DNA of 5,015 nucleotides from Anaerolineae bacterium (GTDB taxonomy: Bacteria; Chloroflexota; Anaerolineae; UBA1429): NCBI GenBank assembly GCA_007123335.1, contig SKLG01000339.1:1-5015 (forward strand), given 5' to 3'. Below the pieces are notes generated by a model. It did no database searches and was not told the DNA's origin. It saw nothing but the letters and a program-made list of their open reading frames with translations. The position numbers and the translations under genes were made by a program. Positions 1 to 5,015 of the stretch are shown piece after piece (the first letter of the stretch is position 1; each line of letters starts with the position of its first letter).

Positions 1-1033
1 ATCGCCACAAAATGCGCCACTTGGGCGATGTAGCCTCCTCTGGCTCCACACCCCAACGCAGGGCGACCGCCGCCCACGTCAGGCCGGCGCCAAAGCCCAC
101 CAGGACGAGGCTCTGCCCAGGGCGAATGCGCCCGTCATTCAACGCCTCGCACAGGGCGATGGGCACCGACGCCGCCGACGTGTTGCCGTAGCGCTGCAGG
201 TTGATGATGAACCGCTCCTGTGGCAGCTTTAAGCGTTCGGCGGCGGTTTCGATAATGCGCCCATTGGCTTGGTGGGGGACCACCCAGTCGATCTCGGTCA
301 TGGGTAGGCCGGCCTTGTCCACCACCTGCTGCACGGCTCGGGGCAGGGTGCGCGTGGCAAAGCGATACACCTCGCGGCCATTCATCTGCAAATAGTTCAG
401 GCCCTGAGACAATGTCTCGGGCGTCGTGGGCCGGGCGCTCCCGCCGGCGGGGATGATGAGCAGATCGGCGCCCGAGCCATCGGCGCCCATGAGCGTAGCT
501 AATACCCCCGATGGGCCGTCGCTGCCGCGCAAGAGCACCGCCCCCGCCCCATCGCCAAAGAGGACGCAGATGCTGCGGTCTTGCCAATCCACGGTGCGGC
601 TCAGCGTGTCGGCGCCGACGACCAACACCAGATCGTGCTCGCCCGAGGCGATGGCCTGATGCCCCATGGCCAGCGCATACACAAAGCCAGAACAGCCGGC
701 GTTCAGGTCCACAGCGCCGGCGTGGGTCGCGCCCAGGGCATTCTGCACCTGGCAGGCCGTCGCCGGGAGAGGGTGATCCGGCGTGGCCGTGCCCACCAGG
801 ATCAGGTCGATCTCGCGGGGGTCGGCATCGGCGACCTGCAACGCAGCCTGCGCGGCGGCGATGGAGAGCTGCGTCGTGGACTCGCCATCCTCGACGATAA
901 ATCGCGTCTCGATCCCCGTCCGCGAGCGAATCCACTCATCCGACGTGTCGAGGGTCTGTGAAATCTCGTCGTTGGTCAGGCAACGTCGGGGCACACACAT
1001 GCCCCAGCCGATGATCTCTGCTCGCCGTGTCAG
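1..1033 (-). CDS. fabH: 3-oxoacyl-ACP synthase III (FabH, KAS III), 3' end cut by the window edge
   Basis: FabH catalyses the first condensation of type II fatty acid synthesis, joining an acyl-CoA primer to malonyl-ACP in the cytoplasm. Reading from 1033, 344 complete codons are visible without a stop. The thiolase-fold triad is present: Cys114 in NAGCSGF, His254 in PHQAN and Asn284 in YGNTSAAS, close to E. coli Cys112/His244/Asn274. The N-terminal DTSDEWIRSRTGI block (about residues 29-41) and the GFGAGLTW block (313-320) are also typical. The start is unusual. An in-frame TAG at 1046-1048 lies just before a perfect AGGAGG, and the only well-placed codon is CTG at 1031-1033. The first in-frame ATG is codon 12 (998-1000), which would remove the first beta strand (RRAEIIGWG) and has no good ribosome binding site. 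The reading frame continues at least 17 residues past the usual family end (LRW at 325-327). It lies 41 bases downstream of fabF and is probably co-transcribed with it. The family call is secure; the primer preference is unknown. Confidence 0.95.
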   Translation of the reverse strand, partial: MTRRAEIIGWGMCVPRRCLTNDEISQTLDTSDEWIRSRTGIETRFIVEDGESTTQLSIAAAQAALQVADADPREIDLILVGTATPDHPLPATACQVQNALGATHAGAVDLNAGCSGFVYALAMGHQAIASGEHDLVLVVGADTLSRTVDWQDRSICVLFGDGAGAVLLRGSDGPSGVLATLMGADGSGADLLIIPAGGSARPTTPETLSQGLNYLQMNGREVYRFATRTLPRAVQQVVDKAGLPMTEIDWVVPHQANGRIIETAAERLKLPQERFIINLQRYGNTSAASVPIALCEALNDGRIRPGQSLVLVGFGAGLTWAAVALRWGVEPEEATSPKWRILWR

Positions 1034-1039
1034 GGGTGA

Positions 1040-1045
1040 CCTCCT
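1040..1045 (-). promoter_or_regulatory. Shine-Dalgarno site that decides the fabH start
   Basis: The minus strand reads AGGAGG here, followed by six bases and then CTG at 1033-1031. This is a full-strength site at good spacing. It sits directly after an in-frame TAG, so no upstream start is possible. It points to CTG initiation and not to the first ATG, which lies 33 bases further on. Confidence 0.8.
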
Positions 1046-1074
1046 CTAGGATCATGACCGTCCAAAGGGATCAT

Positions 1075-2313
1075 CTACGAGAACCGGCGAAACACGAGAC
1101 AGGCGTTGTGCCCGCCAAAGCCGAAGGAGTTCGACAGCACCACATCCACCGGCATCTGCCGCGCCACGTTGGGCACATAGTCCAGATCGCACTCGGAGTC
1201 GGGCTCATCGAGGTTCATCGTCGGCGGCACGAGATTGTTCTCGATGGCCTTGACGCAGACCATGGCCTCCACAGAGCCGGCGGCCCCCAGCAGGTGGCCG
1301 GTGACCGACTTGGTAGAGCTGATGGCCACGTCGTAGGCGCTCTCGCCCAGAGCGGCCTTGATGGCCCGCGTCTCGGTGACATCGTTCAGCGGCGTGCTGG
1401 TGCCGTGGGCGTTGATATAATCGATGTCGCTCGGCGCGATCCCGGCGCTGGCCAGGGCCATCTTCATGCACTCGGTGGCGCCGCTGCCGTCCTCATCCGG
1501 GGCGGTGATGTGAAAGGCATCGTCGTTGCTGGCATAGCCAACCAGCTCGGCATAGATATGCACGCCTCTGGCGCGGGCGTGCTCCAATTCCTCGAGAATA
1601 ATCACGCCGGCCCCCTCGCCGATGACAAAGCCATCGCGATCCTTGTCAAAGGGTCGCGAGGCCCTCTCCGGCTCGTCGTTGCGCTCCGAGAGCGCCCGCA
1701 TGGCGCAGAAACCGGCCACGGCGATGGGCAACACGCCGCACTCGGCGCCGCCGGCCACGGCGATGTCGCAGGCGCCGCGCCGGATCATCTCCGCTGCCTC
1801 GCCGATGGCGTTGGCGCCGGTGGCGCAGGCCGAGGTAACGGCCATATTGGGTCCCTTGAGGCCGAACTCGATGGCCGCCACGCTCGCCGCCGTCTCGGGC
1901 AGGATCATGGTGATCAGGGTGGGGCTCACCCTGCTGGGGCCGCGCTCTAGCAACACCGTGTTCTGCTCGGTCACCGTGGTCATCCCTCCGATGCCCGAGC
2001 CGACGATGACGCCTATGCGCTCGCTCAGGCCATTGCGTGTCTCCAGATCGGCATCGATGAGCGCCTCGCGCACGGCGACCAGCCCATACTGCACAAACGG
2101 GTCCATGCGTCGCACTGCGCGCACGGGGAAAAAGGCCGTGGGGTCAAAATCCTTGACCTCTGCGGCGACCTGGGATCGGTACTCGGTGGGGTCGAACCGG
2201 GTGATCCGCCCGATACCCGATCGGCCGGCCACAATGGCGTTCCAACTGCTAGGTACATCATTCCCGACGGGCGACACCGTGCCCAAACCCGTCACCACAA
2301 TTCGCTTTGTCAT
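1075..2313 (-). CDS. fabF: 3-oxoacyl-ACP synthase II (FabF, KAS II)
   Basis: FabF condenses malonyl-ACP with a growing acyl-ACP and performs the elongation cycles of fatty acid synthesis. The protein has 412 residues, the normal family length (E. coli FabF is about 413). The catalytic residues are all visible: Cys163 in TSACATG, His303 in NAHGTSTPLND, and Lys335 and His340 in STKSVTGHLLGAAG. The glycine-rich NSFGFGGHN loop is at 395-403. SGIGG with Ile at 108 and the CATG version of the active-site motif fit the KAS II type better than FabB. The ATG at 2313-2311 gives MTKRIVVTGLG, the standard family N-terminus. The frame stays open upstream to about 2514, but only through repeat DNA. An AGGAGG lies 12 bases before the ATG (2326-2331), which is rather far, and an AGAGGG lies one base before it. 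It is the first gene of the leftward unit, ahead of fabH. Confidence 0.97.
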   Translation of the reverse strand: MTKRIVVTGLGTVSPVGNDVPSSWNAIVAGRSGIGRITRFDPTEYRSQVAAEVKDFDPTAFFPVRAVRRMDPFVQYGLVAVREALIDADLETRNGLSERIGVIVGSGIGGMTTVTEQNTVLLERGPSRVSPTLITMILPETAASVAAIEFGLKGPNMAVTSACATGANAIGEAAEMIRRGACDIAVAGGAECGVLPIAVAGFCAMRALSERNDEPERASRPFDKDRDGFVIGEGAGVIILEELEHARARGVHIYAELVGYASNDDAFHITAPDEDGSGATECMKMALASAGIAPSDIDYINAHGTSTPLNDVTETRAIKAALGESAYDVAISSTKSVTGHLLGAAGSVEAMVCVKAIENNLVPPTMNLDEPDSECDLDYVPNVARQMPVDVVLSNSFGFGGHNACLVFRRFS

Positions 2314-2424
2314 TCCCTCTACTGACCTCCTCCGCAGACATATCGCATCGTAACCTAGTAACACACTCGCAGGCCAAGGGTTACTCTGCTCTCTCAGCGA
2401 GGTGCCGGGCACTTTCTGCGCCGT

Positions 2425-2451
2425 CATTGGCGCCAGTGCGCGGCGCCAATG
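2425..2451. repeat. perfect inverted repeat at the left edge of the tandem array
   Basis: cattggcgcc (2425-2434) and ggcgccaatg (2442-2451) are exact 10-bp inverted arms around a 7-base spacer. The left arm lies half outside the array, so it marks where the array's first unit abuts an inverted copy of part of the same unit. A stable GC-rich hairpin is possible in DNA or RNA; no function is shown. Confidence 0.7.
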
Positions 2452-2532
2452 CGCGGCGCCAGTGCGCGGGGCCAATGCGCGGCGCCAGTGCGCGGCGCCA
2501 ATGCGCGGCGCCAATGCGCGGCGCCAATGCCT
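2429..2532. repeat. 13-bp tandem repeat, eight units
   Basis: Eight head-to-tail copies of ggcgccaRtgcgc lie at 2429, 2442, 2455, 2468, 2481, 2494, 2507 and 2520. The only differences are the R position (G,A,G,A,G,A,A,A), a ggggcc in unit 4, and a -ct ending in unit 8. A degenerate ninth unit (ggcacctgtgcct) follows at 2533-2545. The alternating G/A suggests that a 26-bp dimer was copied. Each unit contains the self-complementary ggcgcc, so the array can form many alternative hairpins. Because 13 is not a multiple of three and the unit lacks stops, several frames stay open across it on both strands and make false upstream extensions of fabF and fabK. Confidence 0.95.
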
Positions 2533-2602
2533 GGCACCTGTGCCTTCAGATTGCGCAACCAGAGCAACGCGACGGTGTTATGGCACGCGGTTGACACCAT
2601 GT

Positions 2603-2609
2603 GGAGGAG
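2603..2609 (+). promoter_or_regulatory. Shine-Dalgarno site for fabK
   Basis: GGAGGAG lies five bases before the ATG at 2615. It fixes the fabK start against the open frame that continues upstream through the tandem repeat to about 2402. Confidence 0.85.
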
Positions 2610-2614
2610 TCCGA

Positions 2615-3571
2615 ATGCTCAAAACAGCACTTACGGATCTATTGCATATCGACCATCCCATTCTGCAGGGGGGGATGGCCTGGGTGGCCACGGCGGAGCT
2701 GGTAGTCGCCGTCTCTGAGGGCGGCGGGCTGGGCATTTTGGGCGCCGGCAACGCCCCCCCTGACTGGGTTCGGGATCAGCTCTTGCGCGTCAAGGCTGGC
2801 ACCTCGCGGCCCTATGGCGTAAATGTGCCCCTTTTCAGCCCCTTTGTCGATGATGTGGTGCAGCTCTGCATCGAGCAACAGGTGCCGGTGATGACCACCG
2901 GCGCCGGCAATCCTACGCCCTATATCGCACCGCTCAAAGATGCGGGGATCATGGTCATCCCGGTGGTGGCCTCGGCGGCGTTGGCCAAGCGCATGGAGCG
3001 CGCCGGCGCCGACGCCGTCATCGCCGAGGGAGAAGAGTCGGGCGGGCATATCGGCACGGTGACCACGCTGGCACTGGTGCCACAGGTGGCCGACGCGGTG
3101 AGCGTGCCGGTCATCGCCGCCGGCGGCGTGGGCGACGGTCGCGGCCTGGCCGCTGTACTCACACTGGGCGCGGCGGGCGCGCAGATGGGCACCCGCTTTA
3201 TCTGCACCGACGAGTGTATCGCCCACGCCAATTACAAGCATACCATCGTGCGCTCTAACGAGCGGGCCACCATGATCACCGGCATGTCCATCGGCCACCC
3301 GGTGCGCTGCATTCGCAACCCCATGGCCCGCGACTTTGAAGAGCTGGAGAAAAGCGGCGCGTCGGATATCGATATCATCGAGTTCGGCACCGGCCGCCTG
3401 CAGCGCGCGGCGATGGAGGGCGACGTGGTCCACGGCTCGGTGATGGCCGGGCAGGTCTCGGGCATGATCCACGACGTGGTGCCCGCCGCCGAGGTGCTGC
3501 GGCGCACCGTGGCCCAGGCCGAGGCGGTGCTCACCTCGCTGAACGCGCTGATCGTTGAGGAGAAAGAGTGA
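2615..3571 (+). CDS. fabK: enoyl-ACP reductase II (FabK), FMN-dependent
   Basis: FabK reduces trans-2-enoyl-ACP to acyl-ACP, the last step of each elongation cycle, using FMN and NAD(P)H. The protein has 318 residues, the usual length, and shows the TIM-barrel nitronate monooxygenase/FabK fold signatures in order: HPILQGGMAWVA (14-25), GGGLGILGAGNAP (36-48), PYGVN (66-70), TTGAGNP (94-100), EGEESGGHIG (138-147), PVIAAGGVGDG (165-175) and MGTRF (191-195). His145 in GGHIG matches the conserved catalytic-region histidine (His144 in S. pneumoniae FabK). VHGSVMAGQVSGM (272-284) is also FabK-like. Nitronate monooxygenase is the main alternative; similarity to streptococcal FabK over the whole length and the position next to fabD argue against it. 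It opens the rightward unit and overlaps fabD by four bases (GTGA). FabK enzymes are structurally unrelated to FabI and are generally insensitive to triclosan. Confidence 0.95.
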   Translation: MLKTALTDLLHIDHPILQGGMAWVATAELVVAVSEGGGLGILGAGNAPPDWVRDQLLRVKAGTSRPYGVNVPLFSPFVDDVVQLCIEQQVPVMTTGAGNPTPYIAPLKDAGIMVIPVVASAALAKRMERAGADAVIAEGEESGGHIGTVTTLALVPQVADAVSVPVIAAGGVGDGRGLAAVLTLGAAGAQMGTRFICTDECIAHANYKHTIVRSNERATMITGMSIGHPVRCIRNPMARDFEELEKSGASDIDIIEFGTGRLQRAAMEGDVVHGSVMAGQVSGMIHDVVPAAEVLRRTVAQAEAVLTSLNALIVEEKE

Positions 3572-4530
3572 CCATGAGCGGCAAACTCGCCATCGTGTTC
3601 CCCGGCCAGGGATGCCAATTTGTGGGCATGAGCGCTGACCTGTGCGCGGCCTATCCCCAGGCCCTCGAGCTGTTTCAGCGCGCCGATGAAGCCCTCGGTT
3701 TTCCGCTGAGTGGTGTGTGCGTCGAGGGCCCCGACGAGGTGCTCAACGACACCGCCAACACCCAACCGGCCATCTATGTGGCCTCTATGGCGCTATGGGC
3801 GCTGGTGGAGCCGGCGCTCAACGGGGCAGCGTCATCGGCGGCCTTTGCCGCCGGGCATAGCCTGGGCGAGTTCTCGGCGCTCACCGCCGCCGGGGCCATC
3901 TCCTTTGAGGATGGCGTGCGTCTGGTGCGCCGCCGCGGCGAGGCGATGCGCGACGCCGGCGAGGCTTCCCCAGGCGGCATGGCCGCCATCATCGGCCTGG
4001 ATGATGACGCGGTCCGGGCCGTGGTCGAGGAGGCCTCTGCCGAGGGGAATGGCGACGGCGTGTGGGCGGCGAACTATAACTCGCCGGGGCAGGTGATCAT
4101 CGCCGGCGCTCAGGCCGCCCTCGAGCGGGCCATGGTGCTGGCCAAAGAGCGCGGCGCCAAGCGGGCGCTGCCGTTGCAGGTCAGCGTGGCCTGTCATACG
4201 CCGCTCATGGCTGCCGCAGGCGAGCAGCTATCGGCGGCCCTCCACGCCGCAACCTGGAGCGCGCCGTGGGCGCCGGTGGTGGCCAACGCCGTGGCCGAGC
4301 CCCTCGCAGAGCCGCAGGCGCTGCAAGCGGCGCTCATGCGCCAGCTCACCTCGCCGGTGCGCTGGGTGGAATCGGTGCAGCGGATGGCGCAAGAGGGGGT
4401 GACCACGATCCTTGAGATCGGCCCCAAGTCGGTGCTGGCCGGCCTGATCAAGCGCATCGACCCCACGCTGACCGTCCACGCAGTGACCGATCTGGCCTCG
4501 CTGCAAGCCCTGGATCTCTCGGCGCTATAG
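3568..4530 (+). CDS. fabD: malonyl-CoA:ACP transacylase (FabD)
   Basis: FabD moves the malonyl group from CoA to acyl carrier protein, supplying the extender for FabH and FabF. With the GTG start it has 320 residues (E. coli FabD 309). The nucleophile is Ser98 in GHSLGEFSAL. Arg123 (RRRGEAM), which binds the malonyl carboxylate, His210 (VSVACHTPLM) and Gln14 in the N-terminal GQG loop fit the E. coli active site (Ser92, Arg117, His201, Gln11). NYNSPGQVIIAG (169-180) and EIGPKSVLAGLIKRID (283-298) are standard family blocks. The loop reads GQGCQ where GQGSQ or GQGAQ is usual. The GTG at 3568 overlaps the fabK stop (GTGA) and lies five bases after GAGGAG. An ATG six bases later (3574) is an alternative start and would remove two residues. 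The overlap implies translational coupling with fabK. Confidence 0.96.
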   Translation: MTMSGKLAIVFPGQGCQFVGMSADLCAAYPQALELFQRADEALGFPLSGVCVEGPDEVLNDTANTQPAIYVASMALWALVEPALNGAASSAAFAAGHSLGEFSALTAAGAISFEDGVRLVRRRGEAMRDAGEASPGGMAAIIGLDDDAVRAVVEEASAEGNGDGVWAANYNSPGQVIIAGAQAALERAMVLAKERGAKRALPLQVSVACHTPLMAAAGEQLSAALHAATWSAPWAPVVANAVAEPLAEPQALQAALMRQLTSPVRWVESVQRMAQEGVTTILEIGPKSVLAGLIKRIDPTLTVHAVTDLASLQALDLSAL

Positions 4531-4537
4531 ACACGGA

Positions 4538-4587
4538 CAGGTGCCGACCAGGTGCCGGGCACTTTCTGAAGTGCCCGGCACCTCGCT
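4538..4587. repeat. palindromic repeat (14-bp hairpin) between fabD and fabG
   Basis: aggtgccgggcact (4550-4563) and agtgcccggcacct (4570-4583) are perfect 14-bp inverted arms around a 6-base loop, ttctga. Just before, caggtgccgac (4538-4548) is a partial direct copy of the left arm. The sequence matches the left end of the repeat element at 2396-2418 in both orientations (19 exact bases each way). No T-run follows the right arm (cgctatac), so it does not look like a standard intrinsic terminator. It probably represents a dispersed REP-like palindrome; in RNA it could still cause pausing or set an mRNA end between fabD and fabG. Confidence 0.85.
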
Positions 4588-4607
4588 ATACGAGACTTGA
4601 GGAGATA

Positions 4608-5015
4608 ATGAGCATGGGGAATTTGCAGGACAAGGTGGCCATCGTCACTGGCGGCTCGCGGGGCATCGGCCGGGCCATCGCCCTGGAGCTGGGGCGGCAG
4701 GGCTGCCGTGTGGCCGTGAACTATTACAGGAACGCCGACGCGGCGGACGCCGTGGTGCATGAGATCGTCGAGGCCGGGGGCGAGGCGCAGGCCATTCAGG
4801 GCGACGTCAGCGTGGCGGAGGATGCCCAGGCCCTCGTCGAGCAAACGCTGGAGCGCTTTGGCGCGCTGGACATTCTGGTCAACAACGCCGGCATCACCCG
4901 CGACACGCTGTTGATGCGCATGTCCGAGGAGGATTGGGACGCGGTGCTCGACACCAACCTCAAGGGCGCGTTTCACTGCGTCAAGGCCGCGCAGCGTACC
5001 TTTTTGCGCAAGCGC
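4608..5015 (+). CDS. fabG: 3-oxoacyl-ACP reductase (FabG), 3' end cut by the window edge
   Basis: FabG reduces 3-oxoacyl-ACP to 3-hydroxyacyl-ACP with NADPH. Only the first 136 codons are present, covering the Rossmann half of a classical short-chain dehydrogenase. Visible are the cofactor loop TGGSRGIG (14-21), GDV (65-67), NNAG (92-95) and Asn117 of the catalytic tetrad in NLKG. The Ser-Tyr-Lys residues lie beyond the edge and cannot be checked. Arg130 in KAAQRTFLRKR lines up with E. coli Arg129, which contacts ACP, favouring FabG over other reductases of the superfamily. GAGGAG (4599-4604) lies three bases before the ATG at 4608 and nine before a second in-frame ATG at 4614, so the second start (MGNLQDKVAIVTGG) is a real alternative. 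It sits 77 bases after fabD, beyond the palindrome, in the same direction. Confidence 0.92.
   Translation, partial: MSMGNLQDKVAIVTGGSRGIGRAIALELGRQGCRVAVNYYRNADAADAVVHEIVEAGGEAQAIQGDVSVAEDAQALVEQTLERFGALDILVNNAGITRDTLLMRMSEEDWDAVLDTNLKGAFHCVKAAQRTFLRKR

Larger units (their letters stand above)
2396..2545. repeat. composite repeat element with inverted ends and an internal tandem array
   Basis: The left end (2400-2411, aggtgccgggca) and the right end (2528-2539, tgcctggcacct) are inverted copies of each other with 11 of 12 positions matching. Between them lies the 13-base tandem array. The left end shares 19 exact bases (2400-2418) with 4550-4568. With its outer flank, 2396-2414 is also the exact reverse complement of 4569-4587. 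These matches show that this is a copy of a repeated element and not chance sequence. It has no coding capacity I would trust. It could be a REP-like or small non-autonomous element; the family is not identified. Confidence 0.75.
2314..2614. promoter_or_regulatory. divergent intergenic region between fabF and fabK
   Basis: These 301 bases separate two gene sets transcribed away from each other, so promoters for both must lie here; that is inferred from the layout. The fabF-side part (about 2314-2395) is less GC-rich. On the minus strand it carries TTGGCC (about 2372-2377) and TACGAT (2347-2352) as a weak -35/-10 pair with a 19-base spacer. It also has GTTAC-type half sites at 2350-2354, 2358-2362 and, inverted, 2380-2384. 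On the fabK side, TTGCGC (2551-2556) and TGTTAT (2576-2581) make another weak pair with a 19-base gap. None is a convincing sigma-70 promoter. The middle is occupied by repeat DNA (2396-2545). I see no RNA gene or credible extra protein gene in it. Confidence 0.5.

Noticed and set aside
135..935. Long minus-strand open frame of 266 codons overlapping fabH
   Set aside because: Shadow frame of fabH: Arg/Gly/His-rich with no recognisable domain, while the fabH frame holds the complete catalytic triad.
1027..1950. Plus-strand open frame of 307 codons opposite fabF
   Set aside because: Antisense shadow of a high-GC gene. It has His/Gly/Ala-rich composition and no family motif; fabF on the other strand is certain.
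2314..2514. N-terminal extension of FabF of about 67 residues, rich in Arg/Ala repeats
   Set aside because: It is a translation of the 13-bp tandem repeat plus promoter DNA. MTKRIVVTGLG from 2313 is the family N-terminus, with a ribosome binding site upstream.
2429..2532. CRISPR array
   Set aside because: The units are 13 bp and directly adjacent, with no unique spacers. This is a simple tandem repeat.
2591..2596. Perfect TTGACA as a -35 box for fabK
   Set aside because: A -10 box at normal spacing would fall on the fabK start codon, so it cannot drive a message carrying the fabK ribosome binding site.
2402..2614. N-terminal extension of FabK, or a separate repeat protein with RRQCAAPMRGAN-like units
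   Set aside because: The 13-bp unit has no stop in several frames, so open frames arise automatically. FabK has a strong ribosome binding site and its family start at 2615.
2639..3472. Minus-strand open frame of 277 codons opposite fabK
   Set aside because: Antisense shadow of fabK with His/Arg-rich composition and no ribosome binding site or domain.
4550..4590. Rho-independent terminator after fabD
   Set aside because: The stem is perfect but no T-run follows on either strand, and the same sequence occurs elsewhere as part of a repeat. A repeat palindrome is the better reading.
4194..4976. Minus-strand open frame of 260 codons crossing the end of fabD, the palindrome and the start of fabG
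   Set aside because: It spans two confident genes and a non-coding hairpin on the opposite strand and has no recognisable domain.

Overview
This window carries most of a bacterial type II (dissociated) fatty acid synthesis cluster. It is GC-rich and densely coded, and its genes are split into two divergent units. The organism is a free-living-type bacterium with high GC and bacterial Shine-Dalgarno sites. The enoyl-ACP reductase seen here is FabK, a flavoprotein best known from Firmicutes, but the base composition is far too GC-rich for a typical Firmicute. An environmental lineage such as Chloroflexota is possible, but that is an impression and not something the sequence proves.

Layout. The left half reads leftwards. 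fabF (3-oxoacyl-ACP synthase II, complete, 412 residues) starts at 2313 and ends at 1075. After a 41-base gap it is followed by fabH (3-oxoacyl-ACP synthase III), which starts at 1033, apparently at a CTG codon, and runs off the left edge. The right half reads rightwards. fabK (2615-3571) overlaps fabD (malonyl-CoA:ACP transacylase, 3568-4530) by four bases. fabG (3-oxoacyl-ACP reductase) starts at 4608 and is cut by the right edge after 136 codons.

The 301-base divergent region (2314-2614) must hold the promoters of both units. It also contains an unusual repeat element: a 13-base unit repeated eight times head to tail (2429-2532), framed by imperfect inverted copies of a short palindromic sequence. 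The same sequence recurs as a perfect 14-bp hairpin between fabD and fabG (4550-4583).

Together the genes cover malonyl loading (FabD), priming condensation (FabH), elongation condensation (FabF), ketoreduction (FabG) and enoyl reduction (FabK). Acyl carrier protein and a dehydratase (FabZ) are not in the window. I found no undescribed biological system. The points worth following up are the non-ATG start of fabH, the repeat element in the divergent promoter region, and its palindromic relative inside the fabK-fabD-fabG unit.
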